From Vombatus ursinus (taxonomy: Eukaryota > Chordata > Mammalia > Diprotodontia > Vombatidae), in assembly GCF_900497805.2 (NCBI RefSeq), contig NW_020949602.1, forward strand, positions 3,680,846-3,744,845: a stretch of 64,000 nt of DNA, given 5' to 3'. Position 1 is the stretch's first letter. Every line of letters starts with the position of its first letter. A model generated the notes under the pieces. The model had not been told where the DNA came from and did not search any database. It saw only the letters and a program-made list of their open reading frames with translations. Below are positions 23,680 to 34,454 of this stretch, piece after piece. Both the position numbers and the translations under genes were made by a program.

Positions 23680-23890
23680 GTATCATAAAATGGATAGGCA
23701 ACATGCTGGCCTTGTAGTCAGAAGAGCTGGGTTCAAGCCCTGCCTCTGACTCAAACCTGACTGTACGACCCTGAGCTAGCCAGTTAACCTCAGGTAATTC
23801 TTTAAGACTATCTGAGGCACAGAGCAGGTATTGATCCGAGTTGGTAGAAGGTGTTCCATCATAATGAAATCACATTCTGTGTAATGATGT
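23680..23890 (+). mobile_element. SINE of the second subfamily, nearly complete
   Basis: 'gagctgggttcaagccctgcctctgac', then 'aattctttaagactatctgaggcacagagcaggtattgatc' and 'tcataatgaaatcaca', the tail pattern of the SINE at 29012. Confidence 0.65.
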
Positions 23891-23954
23891 TAGATCTGTC
23901 AAATGTCATAATATAAAAAATTATAGCCCTTTTCCAAAAATGTTTGTTATAGAT

Positions 23955-24140
23955 CAAGAAGGGTCCTCAGAGTTCCTTTAGTCTAATTCTTTCATTCATT
24001 TTACAAGTGAGGAAACTGAGGCCCAGGGAAGTAAAATAACTTCCCAAGTCACAAAGAAAGCAAATGTCCAAGACAATATTTGAACCTTGGTCCACTGCCT
24101 GTACCACACTGTGCACCAATGTAGGCATTTGGCAAAAGGT
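23955..24140 (-). mobile_element. Headed MIR-like SINE, antisense
   Basis: 'agagttcctttagtctaattc...acaagtgaggaaactgaggcccagg'. Confidence 0.65.
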
Positions 24141-24239
24141 GTGCCTTGCTGATTGTTAAAACATAGAATGCTAATGCTTAGGGGACCCTATGATAAGGGT
24201 ACTGAGATATGGAATATTATTATTATAAAGTAACTTAAG

Positions 24240-24362
24240 TCAACTAGCATTTACTAAGCACCTACTATATGCTAGCCCCTGTGCTAAGTAAGCCTTGTGG
24301 ATGCAAAGAAAGGCCAAATAAACAAAAAAAAAATAGTCCCTGCTCTCAAGGAGCTTCCAGTC
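24240..24362 (-). mobile_element. L2 LINE 3' end, antisense
   Basis: 'caactagcatttactaagcacctactatatgctagc...ctctcaaggagcttccagtctaatag'. Confidence 0.75.
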
Positions 24363-24364
24363 TA

Positions 24365-24690
24365 ATAGAGCAAAGCATATTATAATGTAGCACATTAGAG
24401 CTGGGAGGGACATAATCATGCATAATAGTATAGCTGGCATGAAAATGTAAATGCTAGAATAGGGAGGGACCTTATGACACAGAATGCTGGAACACAGAAG
24501 GCTAGAGCTTCAAGGGTGCTTAGAACATAGCACTTAGATTGCTGGAGTTGCACAGGAACTTAGAATATGCAATGCTAAAGCACAAACCACATAGACTATT
24601 AATGCAAGAAAGAGCTTAGTATGTAAAATGCTGGACAATAAAACATCCATAGAACATGGAACATCAGCACTCAAAAGGACTTTAGTTGGC
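24365..24690 (+). repeat. Degenerate minisatellite of the SINE-head monomer
   Basis: Repeating 'aacatagaatgctagag(ct)' units of about 33-38 bp. It runs straight into an interspersed-repeat remnant ('ctagtccaatccctt') to which the last unit belongs. Confidence 0.65.
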
Positions 24691-24950
24691 AATCTAGTCC
24701 AATCCCTTAAAGACCAACCCATACTGGGGCCAGAATCTTCACTACACCATTCTCAACAAATAGCCATCCACCTTTGTTTGGGGACATTCAATGAAGTAGA
24801 GCTCACTGCCTCCCAAGACAACTCATTTTAAGGGAAACTGAGGACAATGAAGTTAAAAGCAATTTGTTTAACTCTGATTTAGATTAATGGTAGGACCAGG
24901 ACTAAAACCCAAGTATCTTGACTACCTCCAACCCCCACCCCAGTCCAGTG
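24690..24950 (-). mobile_element. CR1/L3 fragment, then MIR fragment, antisense
   Basis: 'gaccaacccatactggggccag...gagctcactgcctcccaagac' is reversed CR1, followed by a worn MIR. Confidence 0.5.
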
Positions 24951-25069
24951 CTCTTTCCATAAGTGAGAGGTCTTTTGAATTAAATGTAAAGGTAATAGCG
25001 GTAAACACTGTTGAGCACAAAATAGAGAGAAAATAATCTTTTCATACAAAGAAAAGTAGGGAAACAATC

Positions 25070-25156
25070 ACAGTGAAGAGTCTTGAGATCATGCTATATA
25101 AGAATAAATTAAAAGAACTAGGAATGTTTAATCTGGAGAAGAGAAGACTTGGGGAT

Positions 25157-25194
<38 letters not shown>

Positions 25195-25345
25195 TCTTCA
25201 AGTATTTGAGTATATATACTCATCGAGTATTTGATGTCCCCAAAGCAAGAATGGCAATGGGCTGGGAATGGTGTCGAGGGGATTCTTGTCCTGATATGGG
25301 TTGGACTGGCCAGTCTGTGAGGCATCTTCCAGTTTAGAGCAGCTG
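25070..25345 (+). mobile_element. CR1/L3 LINE 3' part with internal (TA)n
   Basis: 'aactaggaatgtttaatctggagaagagaagac' and 'gattcttgtcctgatatgggttggact' in the CR1 order. A TA repeat (25159-25193) expanded inside. Confidence 0.75.
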
Positions 25346-25569
25346 AATATTCAAAACTCAACTAAATCCTGTCCTTTGAGCCTGACCTTGATACTGTCTT
25401 ATTGGTGAAATTTTCTTCTAATGAGACCCCTTTAAGGTTACCTCCCTTTCTAGTGAATTCCACTCCTTAGTAAGGTTTTAGTGTCTGCCAAAACACAACT
25501 AAATAAGATGTTTTCTAATAAATAAATACAATGTGCTTAATAAAATGAAAATGGGAATAACAGGGTAAC

Positions 25570-25985
25570 AGATTTCTTGCCGTCACCTTAAATTCAACAT
25601 ATCCAGCCAAGCTCATTGTATTTTACACTCCCATTTCTGTTAATGGTGCTCAGTCACTGAGGTTTGACAGTTTGTAGTCATCTGTGATTCTTTCCCTTCT
25701 TCATTCCCCAATGCTATCCACCACAGAGACCTGGCCATGTTTCCTTGTCATGTATTTCAAATCTGTTCCTGTCTTTTAGCTGTCACCATCCTCCTCTTGG
25801 CTCTACCCTTATTTCCACAAGCTTGAATTATGAGAACCTTTTAACTGGTCTGCTTACTTCTATCTCTCCTGCCCTCTCTATGCCCACTCTGTACTGACAA
25901 ATTTAGCTGCCTAAAAGGTCATTCTGTTTTGTGCACTCCCATGATCAAACATCATTGATGACTCCCTAATAGGTTGTTGAATTGA
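25570..25985 (+). mobile_element. L2 LINE fragment (old)
   Basis: 'ttaaattcaacatatccagccaagctcattg' parallels the L2 block 'aaactcaacaggtccaaaactgaactcatt' seen at 37700, and later order agrees. Confidence 0.55.
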
Positions 25986-26059
25986 AATGAACTGAGTTGG
26001 ACTGAATTTTGGGAGGGACTGAATGGAGCTAGTTCCATTAAGAGCAACCTGAATAACGA

Positions 26060-26435
26060 AAATCAGCTGAACAAACACGGGATGTCTAGTCCAAAGTAGA
26101 TTTAGATGGAGTTAGGAGAAGTGTGTTAAAGTATTTGAAGGGCTATTATGTGGCAGAGGGAGTGGTCTTTTTTCAGGGTAGTTCTAGAAGACAGGAGTGA
26201 GACTAACAAGGAAAAGTTAGAGGGAGGCAAATTTCAGGCCAACATAAAGCAATTTCTCACAACAAGAGCTGTCCAACAGTAGACTGGGCTGTTTCTTAAG
26301 GCAGTGACTTCCTCTGCAGTGGCAGTTTTAAGAGGCTGGGTGACCAACTGTCAGGCATGTCGAAGAAGGGTTTCCTCTATGGGGAGGGATGTTGAATGAA
26401 ATAACTTTTAAGGTTTCTCTAGGCTCTGAGGTGTG
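26060..26435 (+). mobile_element. CR1/L3 LINE 3' region
   Basis: 'aaagtatttgaagggctattatgtggcagaggg', 'aacaagagctgtccaacagtag', 'aggctgggtgaccaactgtcagg' and 'aggtttctctaggctctgagg', in order. Confidence 0.75.
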
Positions 26436-26574
26436 GGGATTCTTCATTATGATTGCTTGGGGTGGGGGGAGGTCATTGGAAGCTATGAAGACCCATATGT
26501 AGCCTCAAGGCCATGGATTAGCCCCATTCTTCTTCCCAATTTTGTTGGAGCCATTGTGTTCATGTCCTTCTACA

Positions 26575-27050
26575 GGGCCTGGGTTCAGATCTCACTTCTA
26601 ATACTTATTACCTGTGTGACCTTAAGCTAATCATTTCTCATCTGTGGGCCTAAGCTTCTTCATCTGTAAAATGAGGAGGTTAGACTAGATGGCCTTTGGG
26701 GTTCCTTCCAGCTTTAGTTCTATGATCCTATATTGGGGGTCATCTTGGCTTTCTCTGGATATCGGGGGGTGAGAGACACCAATGGAGCTTGTGGGCTACA
26801 TAATGGCTATCCTTCATTCACTCTCACCCTTTGACCAGATTATCTTCTTTTTTGTTCACAGGTGAGGCCAGGTGGTATAAAGGTTTGGGGCTAGAGGTCC
26901 CGAGGTCAATTTGAAGCTTGGAGACTTACTACTTATGAATTTGGGCAAGATACTTTACCTCAGCTTCAGTGTCCAACTCTGTAAAATGAGAGAGTTGGAC
27001 TAGACATTTAATATATACCCTTCCAGATCTAAATCTATTATCTTAATATC
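26575..27050 (+). mobile_element. Two CORE-SINE copies
   Basis: First at 26575-26735 ('cctgggttcagatctcacttc...gtaaaatgaggaggttagactagatgg'), second at 26863-27045 ('gaggccaggtggtataaagg...gtaaaatgagagagttggac'). Confidence 0.65.
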
Positions 27051-27300
27051 CTTGGTCTGACATTCAAGGCCTTGGACAACCTTTAACCAAACTTCCTACC
27101 TAGCCTCACTGCCCACTATGCCCAGAAGTGAGCACTGGCCAAAATGGTCTATTCACTGTCGTTTCTTCACATCTTTTAAAATTTCTCATCTCTGCCCCCT
27201 TTTTGCTCATGCTGCTTCGCTCAGATCAAAAGTCTTCCTCTCCTTCTCTGTCTTTCAAGATCTAGCCCAAATCTTCTTCTAAGAGGCCTTATCTATCTAC
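27050..27300 (+). mobile_element. L2 LINE 3' fragment
   Basis: 'tctgacattcaaggccttggacaacc...agatctagcccaaatcttcttctaagaggcc', the C-terminal ORF to 3' UTR order of L2. Confidence 0.65.
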
Positions 27301-27329
27301 TCCAAATACTCAATGATGTCTTCATGCTT

Positions 27330-27587
27330 GGAATTTGATCAGGAAGAGAATGGAATTTGGGGCCAAACAATATGAGAATATGTCCTGGCTCTACTTGTGT
27401 GATTGGACAAGTCACTTCCACTATGGGCCTTAACTTTCTCTCTTCTAAAATAAAGGGGCTAGACAACACATATTTTAAAGTCCCTAGACCCAACTCCAGG
27501 CCTCCAACTCTAATCTCAATTCTGAGTGCTAAGGTTCTGTGCTGTAAGGACTCTCTCAGCCTTGATGCTTTGTGCTTTAAGAAAAGG
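27330..27587 (+). mobile_element. MIR-type SINE with tandem tail units
   Basis: 'ggacaagtcacttccactatgggcc...aataaaggggctagac', followed by two to three units of the reversed 'tctgtgctgtaaggactct' monomer (27470-27587). Confidence 0.55.
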
Positions 27588-27742
27588 GCTCTTAACCTGG
27601 GGTCTGTAAACTTTAGGAAAAAAAAATGACAACTGCATTTCAATGTAATAAGCTTCTTTTGTAAACTTATGAATTTTATTTTTTCTATTTAAAAACATTA
27701 TCTAGAGAAGGGGTACATGACACAAAAAATGTCAAACCCCTG
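27588..27742 (+). mobile_element. hAT-like MITE
   Basis: 'ctcttaacctggggtctg' at the left and 'gacacaaaaaatgtcaaacccctgg' at the right are roughly inverted. Interior 'tatttaaaaacattatctagagaagggg' is shared with three other copies. Confidence 0.6.
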
Positions 27743-27744
27743 GA

Positions 27745-28055
27745 GAACTGAGGATCTTCCTCTTCCTCACCCCTGCTGATCAATGGGAAGGGGGCCATGG
27801 ATTTCTCCCATCCCTACACAGCCCCTGTTGCTCCACTGACCTCTTCTCATCAGGCACAGGATGTCCACAGTCAGATAGATGCTAACTCCCAGATAATCCT
27901 ACATCTGCTGAAGACATTTCAGAGCCCCATGCCACTCTCATCCTTGGCTTGGTAGGGGACCACCCAGCTTGCCATTACTCCCTAAGGTGCTCTGGTCCTA
28001 AGCCCAGAAGGCTAGGAAGCTTTTGGACTTTCTCTAAGTACTATCTAATCCATTC
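27745..28055. other. Non-repetitive sequence, nothing recognised
   Basis: No clear repeat or exon. Confidence 0.3.
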
Positions 28056-28059
28056 ATCT

Positions 28060-28205
28060 TCCAAAAAGTTAGCATAAACATGAACCCTCTTTGATGTTTT
28101 GTCTCCCCAATTAGAATGTGAGCTCCTTGAAAACAGGAAATCCCTGTTTTCTATTTGTGTTCCTAGTACTTAGCAGTATACATCTAATAAATGCTTTCAT
28201 ACGCC
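28060..28205 (+). mobile_element. L2 LINE 3' end
   Basis: 'tagaatgtgagctccttgaaaacagg...agtacttagcagtatacatctaataaatgctttc'. Confidence 0.75.
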
Positions 28206-28384
28206 ATTCAATCCCAAAGTTATTAAGTCTCCCAAATAAGATCTCCAACTGAAGCTCTCTTCATTTCCAATTCAATGATTTCTCCACCATGCCACACTGA
28301 CTCCCAGTTCTTAATAATCTCCAAGGTCCTTTCTAGCTCTTAATCCTTTGATCCTATGGATTGATGGTCTTCAGCCAGAAGGCC

Positions 28385-28765
28385 TGTTGGTTTTTGATTC
28401 TGGGGCCAAGCTGAATTAGACCTAATCTCTCTTCCATATCTTACAGTCTATGGTCTAATGTAGAATATTGTTTCTCAATGCTTCCCTATTACCTTCTAAT
28501 ACCCTCATCAAGGTTATTCTGGATGTAGGGATATATTATGCTCATAAAATTTTGATGTAGATTAGAAGGTGGGTAGGCATATGGGTCAGCAGTAACTGAC
28601 CTTCTTTCATTCATTTTTTTGGTGGTAATGAAGAGTCAGTTTTTCCCTCATGGTCCATATCTTTTTCTCCTTCAGAGACTGGGAAGTACTTAAAATGTGG
28701 AAAGCAGCAAGTATGTCCTCCTCACACTTTTCTTTTTCTAGGCTAAACATCCCTAGGTTGTTGAA
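28385..28765 (-). mobile_element. CR1/L3 fragments, antisense
   Basis: 'gctgaattagacctaatctctcttcc' and 'cttttctttttctaggctaaacatccctagg' belong to one reversed CR1; the sequence between them holds a duplicated 95-bp unit. Confidence 0.5.
28554..28650 (+). repeat. 95-bp duplicated segment, copy A
   Basis: 'gatgtagattagaaggtggg...gaagagtcagtttttccctca' recurs at 29473-29567 in the same orientation with about 85% identity. Confidence 0.8.
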
Positions 28766-28976
28766 TTCAGGGAGTCTTAACCTGAGGCCTAGGAGTTCAT
28801 GGACAGATTTTAGGGGGCCTGTACATTTGGATGGGAGAAAAAGGGTATCTTTATTTTCTTTACTAATCTCTAACTGAAATTTAGCATTTCTTTCATTTAT
28901 TTAAAAACATGATTCTGAAGGGGTTCATTGGCATTATCAGACTTCCAATGGGGTCCATGAAAAAAAAAGAGCAACA
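28766..28976 (+). mobile_element. hAT-like MITE inside a CR1 remnant
   Basis: 'agtcttaacctgaggcctaggagttcatgg...tttaaaaacatgattctgaagggg...aatggggtccatg'. It sits just after the CR1 'ctaaacatccctagg' block. Confidence 0.65.
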
Positions 28977-29011
28977 ATTCTTCTTTATTTGATGATTACA
29001 AGAACTCGTAC

Positions 29012-29255
29012 AGAGGTAGCTTGCTATAATGGACAGAGAGCCAGATTTGCCTAAGAGTCAGGAAGGCATGGATTCAAGTTGTGCTTTGGATAATTATTGG
29101 CTGTGCGACCTTGGATTAGTCTTTCATTCTTTAGAGTTCTAGGCAACTGAATCAGTTGTTAAGTTGCAGAGAAGATTCTGATTTGCATTGGTAGAGGGAT
29201 TTTTGTCACTGGGAGTTCCCTATGCCAATGGAAACACAGGTTTAATGCAAAAATA
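29012..29255 (+). mobile_element. SINE of the second subfamily, full length
   Basis: Body 'ggattcaagttgtgctttgg...ctgtgcgaccttgga' with the distinctive tail 'aagttgcagagaagattctgatttgcattggtagagggatttttg...gggagttccctatgccaatgg'. Confidence 0.75.
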
Positions 29256-29259
29256 AAAA

Positions 29260-29470
29260 TGGTAATTGGTGTTTACAACGCATTTGGAAGTTTTCCAAAT
29301 ATAAACAGCACATTCTCTCACCTAAACTTTGACAATCCTGTAAGGTAAGTGGTACTACAGATTCTATCATGCCGTTTTACAGATGAAGAAACTGAGTCTC
29401 ACTGAAGTAAAGTAATTTTCTCATGCTCACTTGCCCAGTAGCAAAGATCAGATCAAAACATTATATCTGG
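29260..29470 (-). mobile_element. CORE-SINE, antisense
   Basis: 'ctttgacaatcctgtaaggtaagtgg...ccgttttacagatgaagaaactgag', next to the preceding SINE. Confidence 0.65.
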
Positions 29471-29472
29471 AA

Positions 29473-29567
29473 GATATAGATTGGAAGGTGGGCAAGCATA
29501 CAGGTCAGCAGTAATTGACATTTCATTCACTTTTTTGATGATAATGAAGAGTCAATTTTTCCCTTAT
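29473..29567 (+). repeat. 95-bp duplicated segment, copy B
   Basis: Matches 28554-28650. Confidence 0.8.
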
Positions 29568-29569
29568 CA

Positions 29570-29882
29570 AGTTTAAACATCACTGTTTTCCAGATGAGGA
29601 AACAGGAGGGTCAGAGAAGACATGTAACTTACCCAAGGTCACTCAAATGTTATAAGTGTCATGATTCAAACCAAAATCTTCAAGATTTTGGGCCATAGAA
29701 CTAAATCACCTTTATAACTCATCCTCCCTGGACATGGTGTTTACAATTCAATTCAATTCACCCAACATTTATTAAGTAAACACCTTCTGTGTGCAGAGCA
29801 TTGATAGGTACTGGGAGAGACACAAAGCTTAGATTGTACCCAGTTCCTGTCCTCATGGTGCTTACAATCCAGTTTCTAGAAT
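29570..29882 (-). mobile_element. MIR fragment and L2 3' end, antisense
   Basis: 'ttttccagatgaggaaacagg' (29575-29705), then '(caatt)n cacccaacatttattaagtaaacacc...gtcctcatggtgcttacaatcc' (29745-29882). Confidence 0.7.
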
Positions 29883-29884
29883 CC

Positions 29885-30375
29885 TCCCTGATAGGGTCAC
29901 CACCCTCTGGCTACCTTCTAGCCTTTCTATCTGGCTGATTCTCTTTTGCTTCACCTTGGGGTGAATCCATCTTAAGCGAGACTTTAATGTTTCACGTTCA
30001 GGCTATGGAGACCAGAATGAAGAATGACTCTGTTTCTCAGAGATCTTGATTATTTATGGCTCCATCCATTGTTAATAGTCAAGACTGACTGCATGGCTTC
30101 CCCTCCTTGACTTGACAGCTGTGGCGGGGAGAGGACCTGATAAGCAGTTTATTTACTTAACTCATTTAACTGAATAAATGTTTTCATTTTTCTTTCATCT
30201 CTTCAAGGAGCTCATGATGCATTCTGAGATTGCCCCAGAAATGGATCCCTGTGACAGACATTCTTTGCTCCCCTGTCCTGGCCTTTGCTGTGTGAGTGTA
30301 CGTCTTTTGGCCTGTTCTTTCCTTGAGTCTCACTCATACATGTTTCCCTACCTCAAACTCAGACTACAGAGAAGC
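29885..30375. other. Non-repetitive sequence, nothing recognised
   Basis: No clear repeat or exon. Confidence 0.35.
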
Positions 30376-30379
30376 ATAC

Positions 30380-30705
30380 AATAAAATAAGTCAGGTCTAC
30401 AAACATTAATTAAGCACCTACTGTGTGCCAGGCACTATGTTAAGCACTGGGGATACAATAACTGAGTAGGTTTGGCTTGATTGTCCAGATGGAGACAGAT
30501 GCTATGTGAAAGAGAACTGGATTTAGAGCCAGAGGATCTGGGTTCTAATCCTGCCTCTGTCACTATACGTGTGACATGGGATGAATCATTTACGTTTTCT
30601 GGACCTTAGGTTCTTTATTGATGAAATGGCAGGGGTGGGGGGAGGTATTGGGCAAAATGGCCTCTAAGTTCCCTTCCATCTCTAAATCTAAGATCTTAAC
30701 CCCAA
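30380..30705. mobile_element. L2 3' end (-), then CORE-SINE (+)
   Basis: 'ctacaaacattaattaagcacctactgtgtgccagg' (30385-30465), then 'gagccagaggatctgggttctaatcctgcctctg...ccttccatctctaaatctaag' (30490-30700). Confidence 0.75.
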
Positions 30706-31017
30706 ACATCTTCTGACAGGAAATCAGTGGAGATCTTCCTTGCCTCTTACCGGAGTGGACTGAATGTATCAACAAGGCTCAACCCTTCTTCCTAAGAGCC
30801 CTGCAGATATTACCAGGGGAATGTTGTTTGTGATAATAGTCGGACTTGTGATGGGAGTGTAGAGATGTCTCTCCTTTAAACTAAATAAGAGGGGAAGGGG
30901 AAAGAGACATAGAGGAACACTTATACACTGCTAACTCTGCTCACCCGCCTCCAAATAAATGTCTGAAATGGGATAGAGAAGCTAAATCAGCAGGGTGAAA
31001 AATCAACAAAAGTTTGG

Positions 31018-31262
31018 AAATATCAGGCGATTGAGGGCACTGAAGTCAAGAAGACCTAAGTTTAAATCCAGCCTCAGACACTTACTAGCTGGGTGACCCT
31101 GGGCAAGCCACTTCACCTGGTCTGCCTCAGTTTTCCTTATCTGTAACGAGAGCTGGAGAAGGAAATGGCACATCACTCCAGTATCTTTGCCAAGAAAACC
31201 CCAAAATGGGGTCACAAAGAGTTGGACATGACTGAAAAATAGCCAAACAACAAGTAACAATG
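31018..31262 (+). mobile_element. RTE-tailed marsupial SINE, nearly complete
   Basis: SINE body 'ctagctgggtgaccctgggcaagcc' joined to the tail 'agctggagaaggaaatggcacatcactccagtatctttgccaagaaaacccc' and 'gagttggacatgactgaaaaatagcc', which resembles BovB/RTE 3' ends. Confidence 0.85.
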
Positions 31263-31264
31263 AA

Positions 31265-31672
31265 GGCACTAAATGGATTTGAAGAAGAGGCAATAATGGT
31301 TGGGCACTTAAGAATGGGTTGCCGTTGGATGGCTTATTCTGTGAGCTCTTTATGGGGGGGGTGGTTTGCAAGATAGGTCAGCTGATTTGCCATCACTCTA
31401 TAGAGGAAATGGCCATGTGATGTGCAATCCTTGATCTGTAGCTCTGAAATCTCCAAGTTAACCTTTCAAAAGGAAAAAAAAAAACTGCCCTATTTCAGAT
31501 CACACTCGGCCCCATCTAGAAGACAAAAGTGCTGAAACGTGTAGCGGAAAGTTAAAGTTCTGATACTGCTGAAGAGGACAGTGGCCAGGAGAATAACAAA
31601 AATGTGATGGATTCTCTGCCAATCAAATGGAGGTTGGGCCAACAGAATAGATTCAAAGGATGGTGCTTTCAT
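31265..31672. other. Non-repetitive sequence, nothing recognised
   Basis: No clear repeat or exon. Confidence 0.3.
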
Positions 31673-31675
31673 TTA

Positions 31676-31825
31676 TTTTATTATTATTTTTTGGCTAGGC
31701 AATGGGATTAAGTGACTTGTCCAGGGTCACATGGCCAGTAAGTGTTTAAGGCCAGATTTGAACTCGAGTCTTCTTGACTCCAGGCCTAGTGCTCTATCTA
31801 CTGCACCACCTAGCTACCCTATTCT
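31676..31825 (-). mobile_element. Marsupial SINE (short form), antisense
   Basis: 'ttggctaggcaatgggattaagtgacttg' through 'actgcaccacctagctacc'. Confidence 0.9.
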
Positions 31826-31829
31826 CCAC

Positions 31830-32198
31830 CTTATTCTGACCGATATGGAGAAAGTGGTCACCCAAGGAAATACAGGGTCCTTGAGAGGAAATGACCATGC
31901 CATCTTAGGAGGTTACAGTAAATAGCAACAGGAAAATTATAGGCAGAGCTGGATGCATATTCTAAATTTGGGAATGGTGATTTCTGATTTTAGACATGAA
32001 TGCAACAGAAGGAATTTGTCCTTGAAGAGCCCTTTCCATTTTGTCTATAAAAGGATCCTGGGAAATGGGGCTCTTTCCCATGCACTTATCGAAACTTCCG
32101 CGGTTGCATATCTGTGTCACTTTATCAAAGTTGACCTGTCTGGCTTGTTAAACCCTTACTCAATGCATGCTTGTCAACTTGAAGTAACTATGACCCTT
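31830..32198. other. Non-repetitive sequence, nothing recognised
   Basis: No clear repeat or exon on either strand. Confidence 0.35.
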
Positions 32199-32199
32199 T

Positions 32200-32525
32200 G
32201 AGCTGGAAAAGGAACCTAGAGATCATCTGGTCTACAAAATTTTAACCTGGCATCAGTGAACTTTTAAGAAATATATTTTAATGATTATGTTTCATTCTAA
32301 TTGGTTTACTTTATCATCCTAGTAATTTTATTTTATGTATTTAAGAAGATGATTCTGAGAAGGGTCCCTAGGTTTTCCCAGACTGCCAAAGGGGTTCTGG
32401 ACATAAAAAAGTTGAAACTTTCTTTTCTAGTCCTAGTCTCTCTTTTTACAAATGAGGAAACTGAGGCCCAGAATGGGAGTGTAATTTCCTCTAGAACACA
32501 CAATTAGTAAACAAGCAAGATCTCT
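32200..32525 (-). mobile_element. Headed MIR-like SINE, antisense, split by a MITE
   Basis: The head 'gagctggaaaaggaacctagagatcatctggtct' and the body 'ttacaaatgaggaaactgaggccc' are the two halves of one SINE, separated by the hAT-like element. Confidence 0.75.
32234..32425 (+). mobile_element. hAT-like MITE with 8-bp target duplication
   Basis: 'ttttaacctggcatcagtgaac...tatttaagaagatgattctgagaaggg...gccaaaggggttctgg', flanked by TCTGGTCT (32226-32233) and TCTAGTCC (32426-32433), 6 of 8 identical, as expected for an old hAT insertion. Confidence 0.65.
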
Positions 32526-32529
32526 ACAA

Positions 32530-33090
32530 GCTGGAAGTATAAAATGAATAAGATCAAGCAGTGTGGTACAACAAAGAGATGGATGGATTTCAATAATGGT
32601 GGAAGTAGCAGATGCTCAGAGAGTGGCACCAAGGTGTCCTTGAATGCATTTCAGGATGCTGATCCCAGTTTACTGGCTAAATGGATTGGCTTATGCAAGT
32701 CAGGATGAAAACTATATTGCTAGATGGCTGTGCACTCCCACCATACACCAGAATGGAAGAATTGGGGCAACATATCGAAATTGAACATAGCTGGTGACCT
32801 CATGAAATAGAGCTGGGGAACATGGTGGGATCCACTCTCACCAGAATGGCAGCTTTCTCTGGAGAAGAGAGGGCCTGTGTTGAATGTCAAGTGCAAGAGA
32901 GCCTTCTGCAGAAATGGAACAGCCTCAGGGATGAGTAAGCATTGCAAGAATGTTTACTATTGGAGAGCTGGGTTGGAAGCAATGATCTAGTACAGAGAGT
33001 GAGGCTCCTCTCCAACACTTTGAAGGCAAAGACAGGCATCTTTGGACTGTTAATTCAAGGTTTGCTGTGAAGATGCTACAATAAGCATTA
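32530..33090. other. Non-repetitive sequence, nothing recognised
   Basis: No clear repeat or exon with splice context. Confidence 0.3.
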
Positions 33091-33094
33091 TAAA

Positions 33095-33495
33095 TGTAGA
33101 GCTGCAAAGAACTCAGGTCATCCAGATGAGGAAACTGAGGTCTTGATAGACCAAGTGACTTGCCCAAGGTCATCTACTAATTAGGCCAAAGAAAATATAA
33201 CTGACCAATGGAGCTTATTTCTAGGTATGTGGACTTTCTTTTGGGTTTCCATCTTTTACTTACTAGCTAAGTAACACTGGTAAGTCATTTAATTTCTCTG
33301 AGTCTCTGTTTTCTCAGCTGGAAAACTAGGACAATAACAGATGACTCTTAAAGAATCCAGATCTTAAAGGGCCCTGGATCATCTGCTACAATCTTTTCCC
33401 TGGAGAAATGAGGAAACTGAGACTCGAAGAGGGATCCTTCAGATACCAAGCAGTAGAACAAGGAATCAGACTCAAGGCCTGTGCTCTTTCCACTC
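33095..33495. mobile_element. Three MIR/CORE-SINE fragments
   Basis: Antisense 33095-33185 ('cagatgaggaaactgaggtc'), sense 33245-33350, antisense with head 33355-33495 ('ccctggatcatctgctac...aatgaggaaactgagactcg'). Confidence 0.65.
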
Positions 33496-33689
33496 CACTA
33501 CCCTGGAACCCCAGTGTGAATGGGCTCACAACTGATCTGGGGCTGTCAGGTAGAGGAAAGCTCTCTGCCAATGGGACAGCCAGATATAAATGCAAAGTGA
33601 TGTCATTCAATCCAAAAGAATTATGTTGCACCATAATAAAGAACAGAATTAGCTCTAGAAAAAAAAATTAGAACCTGAATGTAATAATA

Positions 33690-34262
33690 AAACAAATCCA
33701 AAATAACGAAGAAGAAACATGTCACTCACCTTCTAACCCAGAGATAGGTGAGGAAAGAAAGATGCAGAATGAAATATGCCTTTTTGGATACAGCTAATGT
33801 GGGAATTTTTTTGTAGACTAATTAATTATGCCCTGAGAGTTTTAAAATTTTTTAAAAATTTGCTCGTGTGTGTGTGTGTGTGTGTTGAGAAGGGTATTGG
33901 GAGAGACAGATTAATTTCAGAGACGCCTGTTAATTGAAAAAAATAACATAAAAAAACAAAAGTAAGATTGACCTCAAAGATGAGACATGAGTAGACAGCT
34001 CCCCTATTTCCTTTGTTATCATAGGGGTGGGGGAGTCTACATATATGGACTACTGCATATTAAACCAGATTATTTTCAATGCATTGATTGGTTTTTACTT
34101 ATTTTCTCCCCTCTTCTTTCTCTCTCTTTTTTAAAAAAATGTCATAGAGATAGGAATAATAAATATACTCTCTGGGAATAGGGAAATGACCCAGGGGAAA
34201 ATCTAAATGATGTAAAAACAAAAGATATAAATAAAACAGATACATTTTAAATCATTGCTACC
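33690..34262 (+). mobile_element. L1-type 3' UTR fragments
   Basis: 'agatgcagaatgaaatatgcc...acagctaatgtgggaatttt' and 'gttaattgaaaaaaataaca' follow the pattern of the L1-type 3' end at 56755. A GT repeat lies at 33867-33885. Confidence 0.5.
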
Positions 34263-34264
34263 CT

Positions 34265-34452
34265 CATAGGATCACAGATTTCAAGCTGGAAGGGATCCTA
34301 GAGGTTGCATAATTTGACCTCCCCTTTTTAATGGTGAGTAAACTGAGGGCTAGAGAAATGAAAGGTCACACAAGTGGTAAGTAACAGACTCAGGATCAAA
34401 CCTAGGTTCCCTGATTCCAAATTCAGTGCCCTTTCCATTACGCCATGTTGCT
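34265..34452 (-). mobile_element. Headed MIR-like SINE, antisense
   Basis: 'ggatcacagatttcaagctggaagggatcctagagg', then 'gtgagtaaactgagggc' to 'gatcaaacctaggttccctgattcc'. Confidence 0.75.
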
Positions 34453-34454
34453 GT

